A stretch of 64,000 bases of DNA from Larimichthys crocea (lineage: Eukaryota; Chordata; Actinopteri; Sciaenidae), in assembly GCF_000972845.2 (NCBI RefSeq), contig NC_040016.1:11118701-11182700 (forward strand), in the 5' to 3' direction. A program made the position numbers and the translations under genes. The notes beneath the pieces were generated by a model. It made no database searches. It was not told the DNA's origin and saw only the letters and a program-made list of their open reading frames with translations. Within the stretch, counting starts at the first letter, position 1, and every line of letters starts with the position of its first letter. Below, piece after piece: positions 47,301 to 60,300 of this stretch.

Positions 47301-50300
47301 GCTCCAGTGCCTGCTCAGCAGCAGAAGAACATATTTCAGGTGTGTATGTCAGCTATCTTCTCAGGCTAATGCTGATTAGTATTTAGCACCAGGTGCAAAT
47401 TGTATTCAGTTTGAGGATGTCCAGATGTGTGACAGGTCTGTGATGAGGTGGTTCATCAGTTGTCACAGGATGAATCTTTTTCTGGGTTTCTTAAGTTAAG
47501 CACTGACATGACACTTATTGTTCTTTTCAACAGCACCTGCCCGTTTTCTTGTGGCATCATTCTGCTGTGTTCAACTGAAATCTTACTTACCCTTTAAATC
47601 AGTTGCACAACATTGCCATGCAAATGAATTCCTGCAGTTTGGTTTCTTTTTCACACGCAGCTAGTTTGTTGCCTTCTATCAACTAAATTTGCATACTGCA
47701 GCTCGAACAGTTACCGGCCCCCACTGAGAAAGTAATCTGGAGTAAAAGGCACCCGCGCTGCCGACAAAAATAAAATATCTACTCTGCTCTTCTGTCCTCT
47801 GAGGTTAAAGGCCGATGTTATTTAACATAAATAGTTTGGAGCTGAGAAAATGTTCAGTAAATTAAAGCTGCAAGCAGCGATGGTCGGGCCCTCGCACATG
47901 TGCACACGTCAAAATGTGCATAATATCGGTTTCAGACAGCTCTGAGAAGGTGCTTCCTGCCGATTTCTTCTTTGAATCTTTTTATGGATCGCCACGCCCA
48001 CAGTTTCCCCAAAATTCATAATTTTGATAACTTTGGGGGTAGGCAAATTTTTGTGAGTTTGAGTACATATCGGCAGTCTAAAATACGATTTTACTTTTAA
48101 ACATTTGAAATCCAATAGGGCCTCGCACAGCGTGCCGTGTTTGGGCCCTAATTAGGACTAGGAGTTCAAATTTGTGAAAATGGGGACTCAGTCCATTAAA
48201 CCATAATTTATCAAAACAGAAACATGAGTAAAATGTATTTGAATCGCTACTAAATTGTTACATTTCCCTGACCATCTTTATGAAAGTAACACCAGCATTG
48301 TCTATCCAAGAATTTGTTCATATGGACCAATCGACCAGTAAGTGGCGGTCCTAACTGTCCGTGTTGGTGTCCCATTTGTTTTCGATCGGGTCCTTATGTT
48401 ATGTCTATGTTCAAACGGTCCTCTGGTCCTTCTCAGGTCAGGTCTTCAAAACATTACAGTATGGTGGCAGCGCTGCCAGATAACAGTGGCGTGTTGAATT
48501 GTATGTTGTTGGAAGTGTTTTGAATCTGACACAGACCGCCTAGATGTCAAGACCTGTTGTGCAGTTCAGGATTGTGTATCCCCAGCTGGATCCATCATCA
48601 TATGCACTACTGAGGCAAGACTGGCCTAGCCCTTCACTGCTGCCACATGTGACTGTGTAACCTCTCAATACTGGTCTCAGTTGACAAAGAAATAAATGCA
48701 AGGTGTAGAAATACAGCAGTCTCTCCACAGATAATACGTCTGACTTAACTTTTGCCCTTTGCTGCTGGAGACAAATTAAACGTTTTATTTATTATTCACA
48801 TTTATTGTTGTCAGACAGAGGCAGCATGTTTACTATATGTAAACTAGAGGCCGGGTCTGCAGGAAAAAATCTGGTCTACAACAAATCAGTCTACATAAAC
48901 TTTTATAGAAACGGTACATGTACGTAACCAGTTCAGATTGTTTTGAGGGGCAGCCAAGGTTTTAAAACGAGAACAATAAAGATTTGATGTCTAAAAACAC
49001 TAAAACCCTGTGTGTGCTGTATCTAGCAGTGTTTTTCTAGAGCTGTTCAGAAAGTTAGGTCCCAAGTTGGAAAATTGCCCAGGTGAACTTAATGGGGGGT
49101 GGGGGCATTTTATGAACGGTTGTATTGCACTTAAGTCTAACTGCCAGACCAAGAACGTTACTGTGAATTAGGACGTGAGTATGTGTATGTGCTTGTATTG
49201 TAGGAGCTCTTGGGAGGTCCTGCTCGTAGTGGCTCCCCTGCGCTACTCAGCAATCTGTTGGGAAGTTCTGAGGGTCCAGTGACCTCTGCCCCTCTCCATG
49301 GCCTACTACACAAGGGTCCGTCACCACCTCTCTTCCCACAGAGGGCACCCTCACCTGACTACTTCAACAGCCGGTTGCAAACCTCAGCAGGTAAAGGTTA
49401 ATGACGATCAACACAAAGTGGAAAGCTTTTAAAAGTGAAGCAACAGGAAGTGTCGAATCGCTGAAGCTACTATCCAAACTGTATTACAGTTCTGTATCAC
49501 GAGACTTTGAGAACTGAGGGCAATACTAGGGCCTTTTTAACCTAAGATGCTACATCTTGTTTAAAGTTGAGTAGACTGTTAGGTTGGATCATTTAATAGT
49601 TTTTCTCCCTCTCTACCTCAAAGGTTTTCCTGTTGGTCCTCAGCCCATGCTGCCAGAACAGTTTGCTGATGTGCACAGGTCCATCAGCCCTGGATCTGCT
49701 GCACAGCAACAGGTAACTTCAATGTTTTGAACGTTTGGATTAAACGGTTTGTTTGGATTATTTAAAATATATTTTACACTTATTAAATGTGAGAATTGCT
49801 CTTGTTTTGGGTGTAATCAGCAGTAACAACACTATGTAAAATTGATATTTATAAAATTTGTGCTTATAAAGTGGGTGTTTTTAATACATATACAATTCTC
49901 ACCTTTCCCACATAATATCAGTTAAGTGTAACAGAAGAGTCACATCGACTGCCTGAATACCACGCTGCCTTACAAAGGCCTTATCCAGCTTCCTGTTCTA
50001 GACATCTTAAGATATCAATTGGAAATCTCTTTGTGCATTTCGTTTGTCCAGATGAGGGCGCTCTCCATGCCAGTGACTCAGGCAGACCTTGAAGCTCTGG
50101 CATTCCAGCAGGACCTGGCTCTACATGCCCACCACTCATTCCAGTCTGGCTACAAGCCACCGCAGGACAAATCTTATCGAAATAGGTTAGTTTGTTTTTT
50201 TTTAAATGTTTTTGTTTTTAAAATACTGCATCATGTGTATTTATACTCAAATACTGAATGTGATTAATGCTCCATTTGTTGATCAGTGATCCTCATATGC

Positions 50301-51851
50301 TATGAAGAACATTTGTATTGGGCGACTTGTCTTCGCTCTTGATTTAAGCACTTGAAATGACCACATGGCAATACTGCTTGCAACAATTCATTTTTATTTG
50401 ACCTTTTTACTAATAAATGTGAAGATGATTAAATAAAATTTATTTTTCTACATATTGCCATACATCAATATACTGACTGTGCACATCAAAACCAGATACT
50501 GAGGCTTGTTTAACATTTGATGTGCTTGTGATTCAGACTGCAGCGTACAAATCGCTCCCCTGGTCCAGGCCCTCAGCCTGCTGGAAGGAACTCCCCAGGC
50601 AACGCTGTCACCAGCATGGTGAGCATAAAATTTATTCCCCTAGTTGTCTTTAACTTGATGTGACAACAGAGAATAACTCTACAACTATTGCTAGTATTAA
50701 TTTTTTTTATTTGCTGTTTTGCAGTTGTCCCCATCATTTACACCCACATCTGTGATTCGCAAAATGTACGCGACAAAAGATAAAAGCAGAGATGAACCAT
50801 CGAGTCGTTCAGAGACAAAGGAGGAGGCAGGAGGTCACTCTCAAGAAGGTACGGAGCTTTAGAATACTCACAGCTTGTGATTTTGAGCTTTAGCTAAAGC
50901 ACTACAACTCTTTTAATGTTTTGTGATTACAGATGGCAGCTCTCCAAATCTATACATGGAAGGGATGGACGGGAATGCTGCCCAGTCTGGGGGGGTGAAG
51001 GTCAGCTCGCAGACCTTGCCAAACAAGGACCAGGAGCGTCTAAGGCCTGGCTCCGCTGGATACCATACACCCACCATGGCACCTCCAGGACCTGCCTCGT
51101 CTTTCCCTCGTCCCATCTATCCGGTACCGCTGCTATCTCATGTACCTATGGGGCGTCCTCCTCCCCAGCTCCCCCCTAACGTGGTTCAGCGAATGCTAGC
51201 ACAGGGTATCCAGCCCCAGCAGCTTGGACCTGCTCTTGTGCAAGCAGGTTAGTGTTTGCATTCTTTCTCTTTTTCTACATTCTCATATTTTGTAAAACTT
51301 CATTTACAATTTAATCACAGTGGCTTTTCTTAAACCCCTAACCTTGAAGTCTTTTAATTGTACACACCAGGTATATTTCCATCACACGTTGACCTTGCAC
51401 AACTTCAAGGCTTGCCTCCTGCCCTGCTTGGACAACCGCTGTACCCTCTAAGTGCAACAGGGCATCCACTTCTACCTCCCAGAGCAAGTACTCAGATGCA
51501 GTTAGCAGTAATGCAGCAGCAGCTTCAGCAACAGAGACCAAGTGAGTGGAAGTAATGTAAAACCTGAGGTATTTGGGTAAGAACTTCCCGTTTTAGGTGG
51601 TTTTTGGGTTGTTGTTTTTTTGCAGTTGCTCAGATTAAACTTTGTTTTTTGATCTCTTTGCAGTGCATCCAGGCATCCCAGGCCCTCAGTCGCAGAGCCA
51701 TGGCCCTCACCGGACAAACGGCTCCCAGCGACATGGGGGCAGTCCCCCTCTAGGCCTCGCCAAGTGGTTCGGCACAGATGTGCTAGAACAGCCACTCCCC
51801 TCCATGCCAGCCAAGGTCATAAGTGTAGATGAGTTGGAGTTCCGGCCATAA
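41366..51851 (+). CDS. eif4enif1: eIF4E transporter 4E-T
   Basis: 4E-T binds the cap protein eIF4E, shuttles it to the nucleus and organises P-bodies with DDX6, LSM14 and PATL1, repressing translation and protecting deadenylated mRNA. Eighteen coding exons join in phase to 962 residues (human 985), the first 41366-41461 and the last 51664-51851. The eIF4E site is Tyr30-xxxx-Leu35-Leu36 in RYTKEELLEIKEL. Next come a basic nuclear import region (RRSKRSRKRAESLKE), the Cup-homology DDX6-binding block (IELIGFDDKILEDD), FDFNEFFNLEK, MIEDVLGEG, an export-like LEEVEGGMKGMKL, TSVIRKMY, and the conserved end GLAKWFG...PAKVISVDELEF. Most introns are GT-AG; the donor after 43987 reads GC. Paired tail to head with PATZ1 and head to head with SFI1. 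Confidence 0.97.
41821..42614. other. EIF4ENIF1 intron
   Basis: Intron between exons 41547-41620 and 42616-42743. No repeat or extra exon is recognised. Confidence 0.45.
43324..43605 (+). mobile_element. tRNA-derived SINE, degenerate, in an EIF4ENIF1 intron
   Basis: The head reads GATGGCACAGTGGTTATCAC (box A-like) and GGTTCTGTGTTTGAACC (box B-like). It is followed by TCCTCCCACAGTCCAAAGAC, AGGTTAATTGATGACT, AGCCCTGTGATGTACTGGCA and GATAAGC...GATGGATGG. This order is that of the widespread fish SINE with a LINE-related body. Many substitutions, so an old copy on the plus strand. Confidence 0.85.
44280..44924. other. EIF4ENIF1 intron
   Basis: Intron between exons 44107-44270 and 44925-45063. 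Nothing beyond intron sequence is recognised. Confidence 0.45.
45500..46409. other. EIF4ENIF1 intron
   Basis: Intron between exons 45323-45499 and 46410-46681. No exon or clear repeat. Confidence 0.45.
47862..48165 (+). repeat. Interspersed repeat in an EIF4ENIF1 intron
   Basis: Starts AAAGCTGCAAGCAGCGATGG, then TCGGGCCCTCGCA, and ends GGGCCTCGCACAGCGTG with TTTGGGCCCTAATTA. This is a very common element in teleost genomes. No protein frame. It lies in the intron 47340-49203. Confidence 0.8.
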
Positions 51852-52682
51852 GAAAATAAATGCTGTGCTTGATAGCAAGATGATTATTATTATAATTTTT
51901 TTTTTTTTTTTGTCCATCTCCACCTCCTCCTACCATTTAAAAATGTGAACTTTAATTTGAAAGACAGTGCACAGACCTGGACAGTCTAACCATGCCATGC
52001 TTTGTCTTCAACTTTGAAGTCACTGCTTTTGAAGAGGCTCATCAGAAGAAATGGGAAGACGAGTGATGGCGATTAGTTTTGCAGACTGAGTGAATTTATT
52101 TTCTTTTTTTTTTATTTGTATTAGGCTCTGCAAAGTAAATAATGTATAGGCCCAATTGTACAGACCATGGGAAAGAATCTTATTCTCCCTGTGTATATAG
52201 CTATTTTTTTTTCTTTTTTCTTGGTTTGGGGGAAGGTGAAACTATCCTGCAGTTTAACTGAAAACTGCGAGGGACAAAGTCACCAAGAGCTGGTAGCATT
52301 CCTTTGTCGTGTCCAACTTTAATTTCCCCCCTGAAGTTCACAGAGAAAAGGCTACTGCTTTGTAAGAAATGTCGGATGGATGAGTAACTTAAGTGTAAAC
52401 TCCACCTTTCCTTTTGTGGCTAGTGGCCCTTTTTTTCTGTAGATGTGACTGACTGGAGCATCTCAAGACTACTCCAGGGGATGCAGCTAGCGCTGGTTGT
52501 GCCTTTTTTCTTTTTCCTTTTTTAAACTGTATCCTCTCCCATCCCACCTGTCACAAGGGGGGGCAGCACTGTTGTCAATTTTTTTTTTTTTTTTTTTTTT
52601 TTAATTTTTTGTTTTTGAGGGTGGCTGGGATTCAGTTTATGTGCTATTAAGTTATAAAAAAGCACAAATAGAATTAATAAAT
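51852..52682 (+). terminator. EIF4ENIF1 3' untranslated region ending at AATAAATAAAA
   Basis: T-rich, with long T runs at 51897-51911 and 52579-52602. The likely polyadenylation signal is the AATAAA at 52677-52682, about 825 bases after the stop. Confidence 0.65.
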
Positions 52683-52699
52683 AAAAATCTTCAGTAAAA

Positions 52700-54337
52700 C
52701 ACAATTTGCTTAATTGTTTTGAATGAGTTTTGTGTCTTATGTGTGTATAATGTATACCTTCATGCCACTAAATTCTTTCTGTATGTTGGCTGTACTTGCT
52801 AGGGTTAATGCTGTCTTGCAGGTTCTTGGTAATTTAATTTAAAATGTCTGTAAATACACAATCATTAATTAACAACAAGGATACCAAGACACTAGCAGTT
52901 ACCCTTTTTATTAAAGTCTACAGTCCAAAGTAGTGATGGATGACTTAGCCAGAGGATTGCATGGACAAGTAGACGTGATTATTAAAGAGCTAAATCTTTG
53001 TCTAACACTTAAAGGATTCTTCAGATGCCCCCCCAAAAAATGCATTGATTGGGCATGAGTCCAATACATCTGGCTGCATTAAATCCTTTTTTTTGTTTCA
53101 TAGTTATTTTCAAGGCGGCAGAGGGATTAAATGTATTAAATGTAATCTGCCCTTTTTAATGTGGGCAAAATGAGTGGTAACTAAGTGTCTTTCTACTTGA
53201 AGGTTTAATATATATAAATGTGTCACTCTGAGAGCCTTGTTGGCTCCAGTTATCCATACTCTTTAAATCAGAATCAACAATAGTTTATTAATCCCCGCAG
53301 GGAAATTGTTTGTTACAGCAGCTCCCAAACGGTAAGTGAGATAGGAAGTGATGGCAAGAAAACAAATCTTTAACCCTATACAATATCCTATTTTAACACT
53401 ATATACGCATGTATAATTACCAGTAAAATAAAAACCAAGTAACTGAACTATATAATATGTAAATCTAAAACCTTATAAAGAATTTAGTCTTTGTAACAAC
53501 AGTTAAGTAGAACCAGTGACAGTAAAATAAAAACCAAGTGAACTATACAATAATACTCCATAGTTTACTGTTTTTTTTTTTACATATGTAAATCTAAAAC
53601 CTTATAAAGAATTTAGTCTTTGAGAGAAAACTAATAATCCACCATTAAATTATTCTATAAATCATTTTATATTTGCAGCAACACTGCGCTATTCCAATAA
53701 TATTATTTAAATATACATTTTTCTTTATTGCCTTTTAGTCGGATTTGAGTGACTTGTGCACTGTAATGTTTTTACATGTGTCTGGTTCAGGCTCGTACAT
53801 GGTGGTGGTGGTGGAGAGAGAGGGGGGGCTGCTTCTTCTTTTTCCCCGTGTTTGTGGTCTGCTGGTTGGGGGAGGGGTTTTACAAACAGCGCAGGCAGCA
53901 GGAAGAGACCTGCGTGTTAACGTTTGGGCATAAAGAAAGACCCCTGCTGTGCCGGAGCTCTCTACCACCACCACCACTGTCACTCACTCCTCTTCTATAT
54001 GACAATGAGGGTGTCGTTACAAAACATACACATACATTATGAATTTATTTATTTATTTTTTTTACACAAAACGAGCGACCCCCACCCCCCTTCAAGAAGA
54101 AACCAGGGTTAAAGTTCACAGGAAGCTGGGGGGCTGCCATTTTTTCGCTGCTTGCTAACGTCTAACGTTAGATGCTAAAGCGACGGGGAGGGGCGGTTGG
54201 TAAGAATCAACGGCTCTTTTTTTTTATCCGTTAACGGCACAAAACAAAACAAAAACCCTCCGCCGTTATTTCTCCGTCTCTCTCTCTGTCTTCGACCGCT
54301 GTCGCCAACAACCATTGTTGTTTTGGATGAATTCGGC
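52700..54337. other. Intergenic DNA and PATZ1 5' region
   Basis: A LINE-like tail starts near 53265 (AATAGTTTATTAATCCCCGC then AGGGAAATTG), followed by a duplicated block at about 53418-53500 and 53520-53625 (TAAATCTAAAACCTTATAAA). The last 200 bases before the PATZ1 ATG hold its 5' untranslated region. An open frame from 54197 runs into PATZ1 but lacks conservation. Confidence 0.55.
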
Positions 54338-57300
54338 ATGGAGAAGGTAGCGGAGCCGTCTTGGACTTCTTCGTACACCTACCAGGTGAGCAAGCACAGT
54401 GCGGAGATGCTACACAACCTCAACGTCCAGAGGAAAGATGGAGGCAGGTTCTGCGATGTGATCCTACGCGTCGGCGAGGAGAGCTTCCCCGCTCACAAGG
54501 CTGTGCTGGCCGCCTGCAGCGAGTACTTCGAGTCGGTCTTCAGCCGTCAGACGGACGGAGACGGCGACGCCAAGGAGCTGGAGATGCACACCATCAGCCC
54601 GAAAGTTTTTAAAGACGTTTTGGACTTTGCTTACACCTCCAGGATTGTGGTGCGGTTGGAGTGTTTCCCGGAGTTGATGACAGCTGCCAAGTTTCTGCTG
54701 ATGCGGTCGGTCATCGAGATATGTCAGGAGGTGATCAAACAGTCCAACGTACAAATCCTGGTCCCCACCTCACGCGGAGGAGACGCCAGCCTTTTCCAGG
54801 CCACCACCGGGGCCACGGAGCTGGGCTTCCCGGTGGCACAGCACGACCTGGTGAACGGAACGAGCATGCTGGTGAACGGTCAGGGCTTTGCTAACAATGC
54901 ACACATGCATGTGGACGGGAGTGAAGACGCCGCCGCCGCCGTGCTACTGGAGGGGGAGACGTCGTCGTCGGTGCCAGTGTTGGAGCCCGTCGAGGGACTG
55001 TCCGTGTCCCCGTCTACGGAAATGTCGGGGAGTGCGTTTCAACACGACGCTGGCTCCCCGGGCTCGAAAAGAAGCAGGGGGAGACCAAAGAAAGCTGGTG
55101 GGGTAGTGGAGCCTTTACACTTTAATCACAACACCCAGAAAGACAACGGGTTGTTTCCGTGCGGGACATGCGGGAAAGCTTTCACGGAGGCTTCCCGTTT
55201 GAAGAACCACGAAGCGCAGCACGGAGCCCAACAACACCACCACCACAACAACAACAACAACAACAACGTCGGTGACAGCCTGTCATCGGCGGGCGGCGTG
55301 TCTCTAATGTCTCAGCCCGGTTTGGTGGAAAACGGCGTGCAGCTACACGGAGGGCTGACGGTGGATAACGGCCGCAAACGGGAGAGGACCAGGCGGCATG
55401 TCGGCTGTGACATTTGCGGGAAAGTTTTCCGCGACGTTTACCACCTGAACCGACACAAGCTCTCCCATTCCGGGGAGAAGCCGTACGCGTGCCCGGTGTG
55501 CGGGCTCCGGTTCAAGCGCAAGGACAGGATGTCATACCATGTGCGGTCCCATGACGGGTCTGTGGGCAAACCGTATGTGTGCCAAAGCTGTGGGAAAGGT
55601 TTTTCAAGGTGAGTTGACCCACTGACAAGCCAGGTTAGTGTTTGTTTTCTTTCTGTGACTATAGGTGCATATGAAAGACAGCTGTGCATCATCTCATCTG
55701 ACATCCACAGACATATAATACACACAGCTACTTTATCACCCTGAGGTGTCACTTGGGAAGAAAATCACTCTCTGCAAACCTTGACTTGTCTTTTAATTGT
55801 TTGCATACACCATCTGCAGAACCGTTACTGAGTGTGTTGTCATCTGTCTAATTTGGGTTTCAACCACAACAACCAGTTTCCCAGGCCCTGTTTGAGAACT
55901 CACTGTCACCACCTACTGCTTAGGAGGTTAAAATGCATGCAGATAATAAAAGGAAAAGAAGTCACAAGATAGATAAACAACAGATAGATGGATGAGAGAG
56001 GTGGATACTTTATTGATCTTGATGGATATGGTATCCGGTAGCAGCATGAGACGCAGTGAACCTACATTGAAATAACCCAAACAAGAGTAAACATGTGTTA
56101 AAGTTAATCTATAACAGAAATCGGCATTTAAATTAAACCTGTGCAAAGGAATTAAGGCAGAGCCGTCACCAAATTTGTGGTACTAGGTTTATGGATTTAT
56201 TATTTTTGCCGCAAATGGTTGGAGCACGTGCCATATAGCTACCAGCATCCATGGGTTGAATTTGGCCAAGGGCTGGCATTGCATGACAAACCCTACTGTA
56301 TTATTATATTTATTATAATTTTATTGTTTTCTATTAGATCAGTCAGGATATTTTTCCAAGACACCACACAGATGTAATACAACCTTTTAAACAAACGACA
56401 CAATGTGGATTTAATCCTGCACTCACGTTATCGAGGTCATCACTTCAAATGTCACAGAGTAGTGCGTGCTTATGTTTTGGTTTAAACAACAGCAGAGTGG
56501 TTTTCTTACAGTTTTTAAAGCGGGGATGTAAGAAAAGGCATCTTCAGCTGAGTGGAAATGTATTACAAGTTAGTCATAGACAAACTACAAATGTTATTTT
56601 CCTGCTTCCTTTTATTTCCAGACCAGACCACCTGAATGGACATATCAAACAGGTTCACACTACAGAGAGACCCCACAAGTGCCAGGTAACATTAAGCATC
56701 TATAAATCAGACTGTACATACAGCTAATGATGCTTTCTAATCTTGAGAAATGTATTGACCTGTCGATTTCTGTATCACAGATTTGTAACGCCTCTTTTGC
56801 CACGAGAGATCGCCTCCGGTCACACCTCGCATGCCACGAGGACAAAATCCCCTGCAAAGTCTGTGGCAAGTTTCTGCGGGCTGCCTACATGACGGACCAC
56901 CTCAAGAAACACAGTGAAGGAACGCATAACTACTGTGGCATTTGCAACAAAGGTATTGTTTGAAACACCTCGCCGTGCACCACACTGTTACAACGCTCCT
57001 CGTGTCCAGACCGATATTCAGTCGGAACTGAAGTCATGGACATTCAGAGAACTTCCCGCAACCCGGTTTAGGTATTTGGCTGGCTCTGCTGTGTGTTTAA
57101 GGAAGGGCCATTAAAATGAATTTTTTTTTTTTACACTGTGCTAATGTTGTTCCAAACACGACATTAGTCACCTTGTTTATTTGCTGCGCAGACACAGGAG
57201 GAAGCACAAACACCCCTGACATGTCCTCACTCAGCCTCGTTCAGGCTCCGTCCCTTATGAGCGTGCTTGTGCTTCCTGGTTTCGATGGCGTTATTCAATT

Positions 57301-60300
57301 TTTGTAAACTCGACGCCTTTAAACGAGCGCCTCGTCCTCGCAAAGGGGCGAAGGCATTTCAGTTCAAATCATTCCATCTGGACAACGCATTGTGTCTTTC
57401 AGGGACAGGTCGCGTTGAGCGGTATAAAAATATTTAGAATTCTTTTTTTTTTTGTTGCTCAGTCTGTAGAGAAATGTGACAAATATGTCTAAAACTTGGC
57501 CTTTACCTTGATCATAAAGTCTTGGTGCTACATGTTGATAAGGCATTCCTCGCCGCCTTCTTTTTTGTTCCCATAGACAAACACTAGAGTGCTTCTCTGG
57601 TCAAACTGGTTGTGACTCCTCTTTTGTTCCTATTAATTCTGTTTATACAGAGAGGTCAGACGAAAGTGTCCTCATTTTGGAAGATTGCGCTTTGTACAAT
57701 AAGACAATAAGTGCAATGTTCAGCTTATAAAACAAACAAGATATGAAACACAAAATGTACAAAGTTAAAACTAATAAGGGGGAATAAAATGATAAATAAA
57801 AGTTAAAAATTGCATCAAACTGGCAATAAATAGAGTTAAAACTGTTGAGGTGGATATTAATTTAACTTCCCCTTAATTAATCATCCGTGTTCCAGAGTTA
57901 CTCTGATGACAGTGATCCGATAGATGCCATGACAGCCTGTCACTGTGTAACAGGACGCCCCCTCCTCATAGTCAAGGCTTTGGGTGTGTCAAACTACTGC
58001 CTTGTTCTTTGTTCTTCTGGTCCCAGGTTTCTCCACTGCGTCCTACCTTAAGGTGCATATAAAGACACACCATGGCTCTCCACTGCCCCCCTCTGCCACA
58101 ATGCACACCTTCCCTGAGCCAAGGGGGGAACTGCAGATGCACAACGGCAACCCTTACCACATGGGACGCCAGTGCTCAGTGGAAGGCAAGCGGCCGCCCG
58201 CCCCCATCCCAAACTTTCATGTTTCTGGCTTTCATTTGCTCTGCTGCTTTTTTTTTTGGAGAAACATGCTGCCACATCTTTGTGTATGTTTTTTAAAACA
58301 CAAGCATACATCAGCCTCTGCTGCCACGCTTTTTCGCTTTGACGTTTACTGTTGTGCAGTTTCATGTGCTGGTTGTCTCTCTGCTGGCTAACTGTGTTTT
58401 ATTCAGAGGGGGCAGTGTACAGAACCTTTCTGTGGTAATTAGGTAGAAGGGAAAACAGTCTGGAAGCACTGCAAACCTCTTTCTCTAATTATTCTCTGAC
58501 TACCACACAATCTTTAGTGTTCACTGAAGTTTCACTGACTCACATCAAAGGTCAGAAGTGCAGAAATGGCTGGAGGAAACACTTTCATGTTGTACCTTTT
58601 TTTTGAAAAGTACTTCTTCTGAAATCTATAGGCAGACAACTCATTTACTCGCATACTTCTACAGAAGGTAAACTCCCGATGCTATGTGCGGAGCAAAGAT
58701 GTAGCTTATCATTAGGCTGGAAAAGATCCCATCACCGCATACAGAAATTGTAAACACACCAAAGTTGTCTGGACTCTTATAGTTTGGAAGAATTTGAGCC
58801 ACTTTTTGCTTTTAATTTTTTTAATTTTGTATTTTTATGTGTGCATCTGTCCAGCATGGCCATGGCATCATATGATTAACAGCGTCTGTTTTCCCGCTTG
58901 GCTGGTCCAATCAGCAAATTGTTCAACAAATGCACAGTGTTGCATGATCGTCCTGATGTGTACTCCATTTGCCCTGGACTCATCGAAAGCCTTTTTTTTT
59001 CTGTACTTGTGCCATTCTTGTGGGAGAAGCAGTAGCATGGAGACAGTGCACAGTGAGCTGTGAGCCACAAAATATCACGGAAGACGATGTTTATGTCTGT
59101 TCTGCAATCATATGAACAATCAAAGACGTTTGAAAAGTATGCTATTCGGCAAATTACCAAACTAAGGTTGGCTATCGAGATTATTGATGACAATGTGAAT
59201 TGATAATTGAAGGTTTAACCATTAGTCACCTTGTAAATCATTAAAACCGATCATGCTCTGTCACTTTGTTTACCGTCTTGCCATTTTGCAGCAGGTGCTA
59301 TTAACGCACATAATCCTTGATAGATCGTAATAGATGGATCTTATGCGAGTTATTTCGGGACAGTGTATAAGTCTCTTGTTAATGAGTGATATTATCAGTC
59401 TCAATACCACAAATAGGACTCCATTAGCACCATATTGACCCTATAATTTCCGGCCTACCTAAGGGAAAAGCTTTCTGCTTTAGCAAGTGGAGACATGACA
59501 ATCTTATTAGACGTTAGTGGGTTAGTGTTTTCATGGGAATCCAGGATGATAAAATCAATTTGGACCGTTGTAGCGTGTGACAATAACAGCCTGTCACACC
59601 GCATGGTACCTCACAGACATGTAGTGAAAATGATAAGTTGTGTTGTTTTTACGCGCGTCCTTCGGGCAGCGTTGTTGTTTATTACCTGCTTGCACAGGTT
59701 GTGCCGTTATGTAAGTTTTGCTTTGCTTATTTTCGTGATGGATCGGTTTAATAATAGCAGAGTGATAAGTTGTGCGAAGATAATTTGGTCGCGGAGTCAC
59801 TAAATGTAAGAGTAGTTTAAATGTAGTTACTGTGTCCACGACGAGGCGCTAGATGCCATTTAAGCAGTTACCAAAGTGCAGCTGAGCTCGAGTCTGAAAC
59901 CAAAAGAGTATTTGCTCATTGAGGGTCGTGAAGGATTTAGGGTGTTGTTTACTGTACAGATTGTAAAGCCCCTTATGGCAAATTTGTTATACAAATATAT
60001 AAATTGATCTGGCATGGGTGTAAATATTTGAGTCAATGCAAATTAGTATTGATTTGAGCTGAGAACTCACAGGATTTGGCAATGATTTGTTTTTAATGAT
60101 TTATTTCCGAGGGACAAAGCTCTCCAGATAAAAAAACAACTGAAAAGATGACTCACCCCCGGAGATGGCCACGGTCAGACGTGTGTACTGTCACTATATT
60201 TACTGCAGTTTTCACTGTAGTCTTCCTTCAGAGTCATGCCATTTGTGGGGCAAACAAGACAAGTGTGTGTGGGTGTGTGTGTGCGTGTGTGTGTGTACAT

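Noticed and set aside
54197..54337. In-frame upstream extension of PATZ1 to an earlier ATG
   Set aside because: The upstream residues are low-complexity and match nothing in PATZ1; the ATG at 54338 aligns with the human start.
59495..59803. A 102-codon frame in the PATZ1 intron as a hidden gene
   Set aside because: No recognisable domain, no splice context fitting PATZ1, and composition like the surrounding intron.
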